A program made the position numbers and the translations under genes. 64,000 nucleotides of DNA. It comes from Cellvibrionaceae bacterium. Its GTDB lineage: Bacteria; Pseudomonadota; Gammaproteobacteria; Pseudomonadales; Cellvibrionaceae. Position 1 is the first letter of the stretch. The number at the start of each line of letters is the position of its first letter. Location: the NCBI GenBank assembly GCA_021151825.1, contig JAGKWQ010000001.1, positions 992,001 to 1,056,000 on the forward strand, in the 5' to 3' direction. This document shows, one piece after another, positions 7,601 through 15,596 of the stretch. The notes below the pieces were generated by a model, which saw only the letters and a list, made by a program, of their open reading frames with translations, was not told where the DNA came from and did no database searches.

Positions 7601-10317
7601 TCCCACCACCAACGCCAGCCAATTTCATAGACATTGACTTCTACATTGCGATTGGGCTCGGCTTTACCATCGGCACCGAGGGTTTGGAACAATACCGGAT
7701 GATCTTTATCGCGTCCGATTGAATCCATATAACCACTGCCTTTGGCGATATTAATACCCACCCAATGGTCAAACGGTAGTAATTCATAAGGGCGCAAGAT
7801 AGTGCTAAAGTTACCGCTCTCTTCAAATACGCGTGTGGTAAATGAGGCGGTGAGTTTCCCTGGTGGTGGCGATGATAAACTGACATCCACGGTAAATTCC
7901 GCGTGACCGGTTGCATCCACATTGCCATCAAATACTTTTTGCGTGCTGCCAGAGAAAGTGCGCACCGGATCATCAAAATTGAATTGTTCAAACCCGGCGA
8001 ATGTGGATTTGCGAGTAAATAATTTTAATTCCGAATCGGTTTTTAAATTCTTAGCGGTTGCACCTTGCAGCCATTGTGCAAACAACGATACCTTGGTGGG
8101 CATATTGCCAACACGCAACGGCGTTTCTTCCGGTGTTAAATCTACTTTCAAACGATTGGGCACTACCATTTCAATTTTTAACAGCTGATCAAAATAGCGA
8201 TTACCAACATGTACCACTGCGCGATAATTTCCGGTGGGCGCTGTCTCTTCCGTTTTTAAAGTAAAAGTATAGAAATCATTGACCGGTTGCGTGCTGGTTT
8301 GGCTGACTACTTTTTTTCCACTCGGATCAAACAAATCCAGTGTGACCGGATGATTCGCAGGGAGCTGTTGGGATTTATCTTCCAGAATAAAGGTAAGGAA
8401 AATATCGTCGCCCGGACGCCACACATCGCGCTCGCCATACAGGAAACCTTTCAAACCACCTTTGATATGTTCACCACTCACATCAAATTGATTGGTCGGT
8501 AGCGCTTCATTGCTGCGCACACGTAAATAGCCAACTTGCTTACCATTTTTTGCTTCGAGATAAAAAGGAACACCGTCGGTCGTTAATTGCAGCATGCCGT
8601 AATTATCGGTTTTGCCATTACCAATTGGCTGACGTTGATAATTAAATGCGGTAATTTCGGTACCACTGAGCGGCTTGGCCGAATTTAATTCGGTGCTGAT
8701 TACATGCAATTCATTGCCATCAGCACGTTTAGCCGTTAAACCAATATTGGAAACGATGAAATTGCGTGCGGTAGAAATATCATCACCGTAGTAATAATAA
8801 GTATCGTCGCAAGGATTATTGCGCTCGCTATAATTGTAATAACCTTGTGATTGATAATATTGCTGGTACCAGGCTGGTTCCTGTTCACGTTCGTAATAAC
8901 CTTCGCCCTCAGAATCTTCCGGCATTTTACTCATCGGTTCAGTAGGACGAGGCTGGTCACAAGTGTAAACAGAATTGCTGCGATCAATGCGCAATTCCAA
9001 GCGAATTAAACCATCGGGATGTTGCGTCATTAATTCGGTGAGATCCAGATTAAAACGCTGCACTCCCGCGCGCGGAATTTCCGGCAGGCGATAGGTTTTT
9101 CGCCATAAATAACGGCCGGTATCGGTTGCCGGATAAGCTGCGGTTAATTGGTAGTCTTGCAAATATTGGCCAATGTTATTGGCATACACTTTAAATGCGA
9201 TGACTTGGACAGAATCCACGCCTGCCGCTTCAAAAGGTACAGAGATTTGGCTCGCCGGTGGCAAGATAGAAGTCTTACCCACAAAGCGCACCAATGGTTT
9301 GACTAATTCAAGTACGACTTGATGCTTGTATTCAGTAGCGAGTGTTTTGCGCTTGCCGCTAGCGATTGCCGCATTCACAACTAATTCCAATTCACCCGTT
9401 GCACTTTGTTCAAGGGTATGGCGAATCACACTGCCATCTACAACGGCTTTTACTGCTTTGCCACCAAGAGTAATTAAACCGCTGAGATTCTGGTTTTGAT
9501 CCAGCTCATCAGAAAATTGGATTTCGATCGCCGCATTGGGTTCGCGCACAACTTGCACACCGGTCACCTGGAATACTTTTTTTGCAGGGATTTCAAGATC
9601 GCGCGCACCTTTATCGGCGGAACCGATTGCAGTACCGTCCCATTCCAGATGAATAGTGCCGGTATTGTCGGTGCGATTAATTCCCGTCAGTAAAAAATTA
9701 TGGGTCTTTTTATCGAGCTCTTGCGTCCACACAACATCAGTCGCTGCGCTGTTCACTTTCAAAGTAAGCAGTTTTTTCACCGTATCCAGTTCAGCGGTAT
9801 CGGCAGTCGTGATGCTACCGCTTAATTGCATTTGCTCTTCGTTATCCGTCATCACACTCAGGCTATTCACCTTCAAATCAAAATCCTGTTTGATGGTGTG
9901 GACTTCAAATTCAAAATCATCGAGCGATTGTTCAATGCCCTGCAATCCTTTTGGATTCAGACGCACACGAATTGCAGTATCGCTCGGTAAGCGCCCCGCG
10001 GGCTGGATGCGTAAATCCGTGGTGGAAGTAAAGGTGAGATTGACGGGCGTTTTATTATCCAGCGTGATCAATTTTGGATTGAACGCGGTGTTTACCTGAT
10101 CATCATTAACAACAGGATGTGTAAAGCGGATATACATCGGTGCTTCCGCTGCAATCCAGCGCTTGGGGTAATCGGCAATATGCGCTTCCCAGTCGGGCGC
10201 TATCTGCCCGGCATTTTCCGCCGAAGAATCTTTTTTCTCTTCAGGCGATTTGCCGCAACCACCAAGCAATACGCCCAGCAATACCAGAACACACCATGAA
10301 TACCAATGAACACGCAT
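4669..10317 (-). CDS. yfhM: Bacterial alpha-2-macroglobulin lipoprotein with thioester
   Basis: A 1882-residue periplasmic protease-trapping protein of the bacterial alpha-2-macroglobulin family (YfhM/ECAM-like). The N-terminus is a lipoprotein signal ending L-L-G-G-C-G, with the lipidated Cys near residue 21. Multiple macroglobulin-type beta domains follow, and the thioester motif G-C-I-E-Q is present with Cys1415 and Gln1418, so covalent trapping should be possible. The C-terminal part after it has the helical thioester-domain look (repeated W/Y-rich helices). Roughly residues 449-512 (about 8780-8970) form a Tyr/Glu-rich insertion flanked by two cysteines, which I do not recall from E. coli YfhM. 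The usual partner pbpC (PBP1C) is not adjacent here. It is longer than the E. coli protein (about 1650 residues). Confidence 0.92.
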   Translation of the reverse strand: MRVHWYSWCVLVLLGVLLGGCGKSPEEKKDSSAENAGQIAPDWEAHIADYPKRWIAAEAPMYIRFTHPVVNDDQVNTAFNPKLITLDNKTPVNLTFTSTTDLRIQPAGRLPSDTAIRVRLNPKGLQGIEQSLDDFEFEVHTIKQDFDLKVNSLSVMTDNEEQMQLSGSITTADTAELDTVKKLLTLKVNSAATDVVWTQELDKKTHNFLLTGINRTDNTGTIHLEWDGTAIGSADKGARDLEIPAKKVFQVTGVQVVREPNAAIEIQFSDELDQNQNLSGLITLGGKAVKAVVDGSVIRHTLEQSATGELELVVNAAIASGKRKTLATEYKHQVVLELVKPLVRFVGKTSILPPASQISVPFEAAGVDSVQVIAFKVYANNIGQYLQDYQLTAAYPATDTGRYLWRKTYRLPEIPRAGVQRFNLDLTELMTQHPDGLIRLELRIDRSNSVYTCDQPRPTEPMSKMPEDSEGEGYYEREQEPAWYQQYYQSQGYYNYSERNNPCDDTYYYYGDDISTARNFIVSNIGLTAKRADGNELHVISTELNSAKPLSGTEITAFNYQRQPIGNGKTDNYGMLQLTTDGVPFYLEAKNGKQVGYLRVRSNEALPTNQFDVSGEHIKGGLKGFLYGERDVWRPGDDIFLTFILEDKSQQLPANHPVTLDLFDPSGKKVVSQTSTQPVNDFYTFTLKTEETAPTGNYRAVVHVGNRYFDQLLKIEMVVPNRLKVDLTPEETPLRVGNMPTKVSLFAQWLQGATAKNLKTDSELKLFTRKSTFAGFEQFNFDDPVRTFSGSTQKVFDGNVDATGHAEFTVDVSLSSPPPGKLTASFTTRVFEESGNFSTILRPYELLPFDHWVGINIAKGSGYMDSIGRDKDHPVLFQTLGADGKAEPNRNVEVNVYEIGWRWWWDEEQENLAEYFNNSSHTPVHTEKLVSDANGRINWKLEKEKYDWGRHIIRICDVDSGDAGHCAGEVVYLGWSYDSSAQSDSATQLMLSTDKEKYAVGDVAKVRLPKAREGRILLSLENGTRVLESRWLDLQPGQTEIEIPITQAMAPNIYANVMLLLPHQERVAEAPMRLYGIVPLLVENPQTRLQPTLDVAEKVRPETEFTIKVGEQNKRAMTYTLAMVDEGLLGLTNFHVPDAHSYFYKREALGVRTWDLFDQVVGAYGASLERVLAVGGSDAALEAERKRRERRFPPVVQFLGAFELQAGEVREHKIKLPPYMGSVRVMVVAGDTASNAKKEDAVSAYGNVEKTVTVTQPVTLFATLPRVLGPGESVHLPVNVFVSEANINNVDISVEANEIFTVEKGTAQLQFSEPGDAIASLKLKVNDRIGKGRVKVTARSGDEVATQEIFIDSRAANPPTTVWESKLLQPGETWQSPLTVNGMVGTNVASLEVSTLPSLNLDERLEYLIGYPHGCIEQTTSAVFPQLRLSKLVNLTDVQKAEIDNNIAAGIKRLTSFQHASGGFSYWPGDGYVNEWASSYAGHFLLEAKRAGYSVPKNLLDNWVKYQSSAARNPQIAGNYYDEVVLAYRLYTLALADKAELPAMNRLRETFKTQSNSAQADYRMPARWLLAMSYQHVGLKDAAQDVLGQLSNTVPMYKDAGYTYGSDMRDRGLLLATLVTVNANKDLTWQVAEQVAKDLSSGDWYSTQSIAWALLAMSEFAAANTSSNDIKFAVQQQGEKDWVAHGSNKTIFKMAINNPQVSVRNDHDVPIRVLVSNRGIPANLQEEPANNGLNMSVSFLTLDNKPLSVEQLPQGQDFVAEVTVQGEFDKLLTSNIENIALTAVVPSGWQIRNERLEGAQMPKGIDYIDFRDDRVLAYYSLWRDYYWNYRYQDRNQTSITLRIILNASYAGKFYLPGWHTSAMYNEKIHAKSKGYWVEVVAK

Positions 10318-10471
10318 ATTGTTTCCCTGTTTGATTGTGATTGTATCGATACGATCTTATTTATTTGCCAATGCTAATTGGCTGGTGACTACAGAGTGTA
10401 GCCAACCGGGTATTTTTGTTCGTTTGATTTTGTACATTGTGATTACCATCCTGGTTTTATTGGAGCGATAA

Positions 10472-10503
10472 AAAAGCCATCCCACGCAAATGGGATGGCT
10501 TTT
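10472..10503. terminator. Strong bidirectional rho-independent terminator
   Basis: Perfect 13-base arms AAAAGCCATCCCA and TGGGATGGCTTTT around a short loop, with T-runs on either strand. It lies just downstream of the minus-strand decarboxylase and upstream of the macroglobulin gene, separating the two. Confidence 0.9.
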
Positions 10504-10536
10504 GAATTTATAACATCCTGTTCATGAATGGCAGCT

Positions 10537-12789
10537 TTACTGTTTTACGCAGTCCACGTAGTAATCTTTTTTGCCATCCACTTCGCGTTTTACCAGACCG
10601 TGAACATCGGTTTCGAAGCCGGGGAATTTCTCGTTGAAATCGCGGGCGAATTTCAAATAGTCCACGATGGTTTTGTTAAACCGCTCGCCTGGAATCAACA
10701 ATGGAATTCCCGGCGGGTAAGGTGTTAACAAAATAGAAGTTATACGGCCTTCGAGTTGATTGATGGGCACGCGTTCGATTTCGCGGTGTGCCATTTTTGC
10801 AAACGCGTCGGACGGTTTCATCGCCGGTTGCATATCGGAGAGATACATTTCCGTCGTCAAACGCGCAACGTCGTAGGCTTTGTAGAAATCATGGATCTGC
10901 TGACAAAGATCGCGCAACCCCATACGCTCGTAGCGCGGATTCGCTTGCGCAAATTCCGGCATGATCCGCCACATGGGTTGGTTCTTGTCGTAATCATCTT
11001 TGAATTGTTGCAGTGCCGCTACCAACGTATTCCAACGGCCTTTGGTAATGCCGATGGTAAACATGATGAAGAATGAGTAGAGGCCGCACTTCTCGATAAT
11101 TACACCGTTTTCCGCAAGATATTTGGTAACGATTGATGCAGGAATACCGGTTTCTGCAAATTGGCCATTCACCGACAAGCCGGGGTTAACGATGGTGGCT
11201 TTGATCGGATCAAGCATGTTGAAGTTCGGCGCAAGCTTGCCGAAGCCGTGCCAGTTGTCATCGCTGCGCAATACCCAATCTTCACGATCACCCACACCAT
11301 CAGATGCAAATTCATCCGGGCCCCATACCTGGAACCACCAGTCCTGGCCCCACTCTTCGTCTACTTTTTTCATCGCACGGCGGAAATCCAGCGCTTCCAA
11401 AATAGATTCCTCTACCAACGCATGGCCGCCGGGTGCTTCCATCATCGCTGCCGCCACATCGCATGACGCAATGATTGAGTATTGCGGCGAGGTCGAGGTA
11501 TGCATCAAATAAGCTTCGTTAAACGCATCCTGATCCAGTTTTACTTTTTCCGATTCGCGCACCAACACTTGTGATGCTTGCGATAAACCGGCAAGCAATT
11601 TGTGCGTGGATTGCGTCGAGAAAATCATCGATTCTTTTGCGCGTGGGCGATCTTTGCCAATCGCATGCATGTCCCGGTAGAACTCGTGGAAAGTTGCATG
11701 TGGCAACCAGGCTTCATCGAAATGCAGCGTGTCTATTTTGCCGTCGAGCATATTTTTCAATGTCTCTACGTTGTAGAGCACACCGTCGTAAGTCGATTGG
11801 GTAATGGTGAGGATACGCGGTTTTTTATTAGCTGCTTCGCGCGCAAACGGGTTCGCCTGGATTTTGCGTTCAATACTTTCCGGTGTGAACTCTTCCAGCG
11901 GAATCGGGCCGATAATGCCGAGATTGTTGCGCGTTGGCATCAGGAAAACCGGAATCGCACCGCACATAATAATCGAGTGCAGAATGGATTTATGGCAGTT
12001 GCGGTCCACCACTACAATATCGCCCGGCGCTACGGTTGAGTGCCAGACCATTTTGTTGGACGTGGAGGTACCGTTGGTGACGAAGTAGCAATGGTCAGCA
12101 TTAAAAATACGCGCGGCGTTGCGTTCGGACGCGGCGATTGGACCAGTGTGATCAAGCAGTTGGCCCAACTCTTCCACTGCATTACATACGTCGGCACGCA
12201 ACATGCGTTCACCGAAGAATTGATGGAACATCTGGCCAATTGGTGATTTCAAAAAGGCCACGCCGCCGGAGTGACCGGGGCAGTGCCAGGAGTAGGAACC
12301 ATCTTGCGCGTAGTGCACCAACGCGCGGAAAAAGGGTGGAGCCAAACCATCAAGATAGGATTTGGCTTCGCGAATAATATGGCGTGCCACAAATTCGGGC
12401 GTGTCTTCAAACATATGAATGAAGCCGTGCAGCTCACGCAAAATATCATTGGGAATATGGCGTGAAGTGCGTGTTTCACCGTACAAATAAATTGGGATGT
12501 CGGCGTTCTTGTAGCGAATCTCTTCAACGAATGCGCGCAAGGCTTTAAGGGCGTGGTCGGTCTCTTCTTGCGAGCCGGTGCCGAACTCTTCGTCGTCGAT
12601 CGACAAAATAAACGCAGACGCGCGCGATTGTTGTTGTGCAAATTGCGATAGGTCACCGTAGCTGGTTACGCCCAGTACCTCCCAGTTTTCCTGCTCGATA
12701 GCATCGGCTAGTGCACGTATGCCGGAACCCGAGGTGTTCTCGGAGCGGAAGTCTTCATCGATGATGACAATGGGAAAGCGAAATTTCAT
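10537..12789 (-). CDS. PLP-dependent Orn/Lys/Arg decarboxylase, class I
   Basis: A 750-residue basic amino-acid decarboxylase of the fold-type I acid-inducible family. Residues ~1-125 form the receiver-like 'wing' domain, followed by the PLP domain (~130-560) and the C-terminal domain. The PLP-binding lysine is in S-T-Q-S-T-H-K-L-L-A-G (Lys397). Upstream lie Y-S-W-H-C-P-G-H-S-G-G and V-T-N-G-T-S-T-S-N-K, both conserved. The length and sequence recall the lysine/arginine decarboxylases of pseudomonads (LdcA-like), but substrate cannot be decided from sequence alone. The product amine would be cadaverine, agmatine or putrescine. No antiporter gene is adjacent, which argues against a classic acid-resistance pair and for an amino-acid/polyamine metabolic role. 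A terminator follows at 10472-10503. Confidence 0.9.
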   Translation of the reverse strand: MKFRFPIVIIDEDFRSENTSGSGIRALADAIEQENWEVLGVTSYGDLSQFAQQQSRASAFILSIDDEEFGTGSQEETDHALKALRAFVEEIRYKNADIPIYLYGETRTSRHIPNDILRELHGFIHMFEDTPEFVARHIIREAKSYLDGLAPPFFRALVHYAQDGSYSWHCPGHSGGVAFLKSPIGQMFHQFFGERMLRADVCNAVEELGQLLDHTGPIAASERNAARIFNADHCYFVTNGTSTSNKMVWHSTVAPGDIVVVDRNCHKSILHSIIMCGAIPVFLMPTRNNLGIIGPIPLEEFTPESIERKIQANPFAREAANKKPRILTITQSTYDGVLYNVETLKNMLDGKIDTLHFDEAWLPHATFHEFYRDMHAIGKDRPRAKESMIFSTQSTHKLLAGLSQASQVLVRESEKVKLDQDAFNEAYLMHTSTSPQYSIIASCDVAAAMMEAPGGHALVEESILEALDFRRAMKKVDEEWGQDWWFQVWGPDEFASDGVGDREDWVLRSDDNWHGFGKLAPNFNMLDPIKATIVNPGLSVNGQFAETGIPASIVTKYLAENGVIIEKCGLYSFFIMFTIGITKGRWNTLVAALQQFKDDYDKNQPMWRIMPEFAQANPRYERMGLRDLCQQIHDFYKAYDVARLTTEMYLSDMQPAMKPSDAFAKMAHREIERVPINQLEGRITSILLTPYPPGIPLLIPGERFNKTIVDYLKFARDFNEKFPGFETDVHGLVKREVDGKKDYYVDCVKQ

Positions 12790-13132
12790 GGAATCTCCAC
12801 AAAAATATACAGATGGAATTTCACTTGCTGGCTAGACGCCTCTGGGTGGTGCTTGTACTGATGCCGTACACATCAGCGCTGGTTACTGGCGAACCTTCCG
12901 GCCAGTTCACTGGAACAGCGAACCGAGGAAAAACCGGTGGTGGTTTGGAAGCCACTGAGTATGGTTTACAGTGCCGCGCATTGACAGGTCTAAGTGTAGA
13001 ACTAATTTACGACAGGGAAGTTCCCGGCAATGCGGCGGCGATTGTAATTCACTTGAGCGAATTCAAACACCCATTTGTGACAAGAAAAAGGCAGGAAAGC
13101 AGCAGCCGGAGATTATCCGGCTGTGTATTTTT
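12790..13132. other. Intergenic region, no convincing gene
   Basis: Upstream region of the decarboxylase and downstream end of a PEP-CTERM gene. A plus-strand ORF spans it but runs antisense into the PEP-CTERM gene and has no recognisable protein character. The only structured element seen is the hairpin at 13103-13123. Confidence 0.5.
13103..13123. terminator. Hairpin downstream of PEP-CTERM gene
   Basis: Perfect 8-base arms CAGCCGGA and TCCGGCTG with a 5-base loop, about 10 bases after the stop of the minus-strand PEP-CTERM gene. The T-run (TATTTTTT) is on the plus side; on the minus side the tract is only pyrimidine-rich, so its efficiency for the minus gene is uncertain. Confidence 0.5.
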
Positions 13133-13831
13133 TCAGCAGGGTTTAGCGCCATCGGTCAGGTTGCGCTCACGACGGGACCAGAACAGGCCCAATACGCCAG
13201 CCAATAAAAGCCCGGCAATGCCTGGTTCCGGAACCGTAACTTTAGTGATGATCCAGTTGCCGGCATCATTACCACCGGAATAACTTTGCTGGACTTTTGC
13301 ACCCTGAACCCAGCGCGACTCCCATTCAACCGGATGGAAGCGATTGGTGAATTTATCTTCACCGGTTTCGCTATTGGTTTTCAGCGCAACAAAATGCCGT
13401 GCAAGGCGATGCAATATCAAATCAGTATCAGGCGTGATCAACTCGGTGATGCGCAACAGCACATTCCATTCCAGCACATTGCCTGCTGAATCCAGGTTCA
13501 CCCAGCCACCGGAACGCTCAGAAAAAAGATCCAGTGGAAACTCAATAAGCCCCTCAGGCGAAATCAGCGAAAAGGTAAAATTCTTGAAGCTGAATTTGGT
13601 TGAGGGATTTAATGAAAGATCTTGCTCCGGCGCCGTAAACGAAAAGGTAAATGCAATAGGGAGGATATCGGTGTGGTTAGCAAGATCATCAAGCTCACCA
13701 TTGATGGAATAGGACGTTAACGGCAATTCATCGCTGGTGTAGGTAAAAACCAAATGGGCAGAAGCCGGAAAAGACAAAACCAATAGCGCAATAGCAGAAC
13801 AACGAGCAGCCCACTGATAGATAACACGCAT
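13133..13831 (-). CDS. PEP-CTERM sorted exported protein (copy 1)
   Basis: A 232-residue secreted protein with a signal peptide (hydrophobic stretch ending F-P-A-S-A-H) and a C-terminal PEP-CTERM sorting tail: V-P-E-P followed by a hydrophobic helix (G-L-L-L-A-G-V-L-G-L-F-W) and basic S-R-R-E-R. By family knowledge the tail is processed by an exosortase, and the protein reaches the cell surface or matrix; no exosortase gene is in this window. The body has no known catalytic motif. It is clearly paralogous to the gene at 14053-14760, sharing blocks such as H-L-V-F-T-Y-T-S, S-F-T-A-P-E-Q-D-L-S-L and L-R-I-T-E-L-I-T-P. The start has AAGGAG and a small GGGG/CCCC hairpin upstream, as in its paralog. 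Confidence 0.85.
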   Translation of the reverse strand: MRVIYQWAARCSAIALLVLSFPASAHLVFTYTSDELPLTSYSINGELDDLANHTDILPIAFTFSFTAPEQDLSLNPSTKFSFKNFTFSLISPEGLIEFPLDLFSERSGGWVNLDSAGNVLEWNVLLRITELITPDTDLILHRLARHFVALKTNSETGEDKFTNRFHPVEWESRWVQGAKVQQSYSGGNDAGNWIITKVTVPEPGIAGLLLAGVLGLFWSRRERNLTDGAKPC

Positions 13832-13837
13832 AGCTTA

Positions 13838-13858
13838 CTCCTTGGGGTATATAACCCC
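13838..13858 (-). promoter_or_regulatory. Leader hairpin next to ribosome-binding site, copy 1
   Basis: On the minus strand GGGGTTATATACCCC is followed directly by AAGGAG and then the ATG. The paralogous gene has the same arrangement at 14767-14785 with a different loop sequence, so stem and Shine-Dalgarno are conserved while the loop is not. Confidence 0.4.
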
Positions 13859-14052
13859 CGTATGTGAATTTAAAGCAGGGCATTTTTGAAGTTGAAACCC
13901 GCCTATTCAAGCATTCCACCGGTACCAATGCACGCGTCAACGGCATGATAATGCGACAAAATGATTGCGTAGACGAAGCTCATATAGCGTTTCGAAATGA
14001 CCTGTGTTGGTGAAAGACTATCTTGATTAAACGACTTGGTTGAACGACTCGG

Positions 14053-14760
14053 TTACACAACACAATTACCAGCAGGATTTCTCCTGGTCACACGTCGCGA
14101 CCACAACAAACCCAGTGAGCCAGCCAGTAATAAACCAGCCACACCAGACTCTGGAACTGCGATTTTTGTCACCATCCAGTTGCCCAGGTTATTAAGGCCT
14201 GAATAACTCAACTGAACTTTGGCGAGTTGTATGTATTGATCACGGTGATACGTGGAAGGATGAAAGCGGTTGGAGAACTTATCGCCATCGTCACTGCTGG
14301 ACTTAATAGCGACAAAATGACGATCCATTCGATGGAAAAATAAATTGGTTTCAGGGGTAATTAGCTCGGTGATGCGCAACATTACATTCCAGCCTGTAAT
14401 ATTTCCATTCTGATCAAGCGTTACCCAACCACCGGACTTCGATGAGACAAGGTCCAATGGGAAATAGAGAATACTTTCAGCATCCGGGGAAACCAGTGAA
14501 AAGGTAAAATCCTCAAACCGGAATGTTGTGAACGGCTGCAGCGATAAATCTTGCTCAGGTGCGGTGAATGAAAAGCGAAATGCAATCGGCGGCAGATCCT
14601 TAAGATCCCCCAAGTCTTGCAACTCACCGTTAACTGCATATGAAGTGAGCGGCAATTCGTTACTGGTATAAGTGAATACCAGATGCGCCGACGCAGGCAG
14701 CGAAACAGCCAATGCAATAAAAGCCAAACATCGAGCAGCCCAATAGCGGGTACCACGCAT
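14053..14760 (-). CDS. PEP-CTERM sorted exported protein (copy 2)
   Basis: A 235-residue tandem paralog of the 13133-13831 protein with the same plan: signal peptide ending L-P-A-S-A-H, a shared beta-rich body of unknown function, and a C-terminal sorting tail. The tail reads V-P-E-S rather than V-P-E-P, then G-L-L-L-A-G-S-L-G-L-L-W-S-R-R. It is separated from copy 1 by about 220 bases. The close similarity in both coding and leader sequence points to a local duplication that has since diverged. The substituted last Pro of the motif is tolerated in some family members; whether sorting still works is not known from sequence. Confidence 0.84.
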   Translation of the reverse strand: MRGTRYWAARCLAFIALAVSLPASAHLVFTYTSNELPLTSYAVNGELQDLGDLKDLPPIAFRFSFTAPEQDLSLQPFTTFRFEDFTFSLVSPDAESILYFPLDLVSSKSGGWVTLDQNGNITGWNVMLRITELITPETNLFFHRMDRHFVAIKSSSDDGDKFSNRFHPSTYHRDQYIQLAKVQLSYSGLNNLGNWMVTKIAVPESGVAGLLLAGSLGLLWSRRVTRRNPAGNCVV

Positions 14761-14766
14761 AGCTTA

Positions 14767-14785
14767 CTCCTTGGGGCAAAACCCC
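14767..14785 (-). promoter_or_regulatory. Leader hairpin next to ribosome-binding site, copy 2
   Basis: On the minus strand GGGGTTTTGCCCC is followed by AAGGAG, AGCT-type spacer and ATG, matching the leader of the tandem paralog. The 21 bases around the Shine-Dalgarno are otherwise nearly identical in the two genes. Confidence 0.4.
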
Positions 14786-14905
14786 TGTTCCGTGTAGAAA
14801 GAAATCCGGGTAAAAACCGGGATCTGTTAACTCAAGCACGGTGGAGATGCAAAATGCATGCGCGATTTAAAGTATTTAACGCCAGAGAGTTCGGGGACCT
14901 GCAAT

Positions 14906-15472
14906 CTACCTGTCGCTTTTACTGCTCGCAACGCTGCTATAGGTAGTGGCTGATGAATGAATTGATGAGTAGACAACTGAATGGGTCGATAAATGAGTTA
15001 CTGGACCCGCAGGCGTTTTTACCGGGTTGCGGATAACATCCTCTGCAATTAATTGCAACGCAGCGGGCATCAACCGGTTGATTTGCGCTTTTTCATCGGG
15101 CGAGGGCGTTCTGTAACCGCGCGGCCAAATACCATCCAGGTAATGCCAGCCATAACCCCATCGATACGAAGATGGCCAATAAGGGCCGCCCCCCATGCGC
15201 ACACTATTATAGGTATGGCTGGCCATCATTGGTTGCTGCGCCTTTTGGATGCACTGTTTCATCGCGTCATCTGCCTGTTGGCGCTGCTCTTCGGTACCAC
15301 CAATCCAATACGCCAAATCATGGGCGACACAACAATGCCGCCAAAGGTTCGGGCTACCAGGAGGACCGTCGATCCACATAGAACAACCATCGGTAGCAAA
15401 AGCCTTGAGCGTATCTGCCACAACCGGCGTAGCGATCAACAGCAAACCAACCAAAACAACGGGGATACGCAC
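14906..15472 (-). CDS. Small secreted protein with phospholipase-A2-like motif
   Basis: A 188-residue protein with a clear signal peptide (hydrophobic I-P-V-V-L-V-G-L-L-L-I then A-T-P-V-V-A-D). The mature N-terminus has D-G-C-S-M-W-I-D-G and then H-C-C-V-A-H-D-L-A-Y-W, which matches the C-C-x-x-H-D-x-x-Y arrangement of the phospholipase A2 helix whose His-Asp pair is catalytic. A calcium-loop-like segment (D-G-P-P-G-S-P-N) precedes it. A Trp/Tyr/Gly-rich middle (W-R-W-G-Y-G-W-H-Y-type) follows, and the C-terminal ~35 residues are Ser/Thr/His-rich and low complexity. I do not recognise a named family with certainty; lipase activity is an inference. It is on the same strand as the PEP-CTERM pair but probably separately transcribed. 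Confidence 0.7.
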   Translation of the reverse strand: MRIPVVLVGLLLIATPVVADTLKAFATDGCSMWIDGPPGSPNLWRHCCVAHDLAYWIGGTEEQRQQADDAMKQCIQKAQQPMMASHTYNSVRMGGGPYWPSSYRWGYGWHYLDGIWPRGYRTPSPDEKAQINRLMPAALQLIAEDVIRNPVKTPAGPVTHLSTHSVVYSSIHSSATTYSSVASSKSDR

Positions 15473-15596
15473 AATTAGCTCCTTTAACTACCTGCCTCGC
15501 AGGTACGGGATTTTTGGGGTGTGAGAAACGGATGGGCATTGTACAATGCGCCCCACAACAAATCCGCCCTCTTTACGCCCAGCCCTGGATTGCCCT

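Noticed and set aside
5315..10099. Several ORFs of 60-150 codons on the plus strand opposite the macroglobulin gene
   Set aside because: They lie inside a well-supported 1882-residue gene, show no protein families and have no ribosome-binding sites; they are antisense shadows.
12813..13283. Plus-strand 156-codon ORF between the decarboxylase and PEP-CTERM genes
   Set aside because: It overlaps the PEP-CTERM gene antisense, has a low-complexity basic/Ser composition and no recognisable domain.
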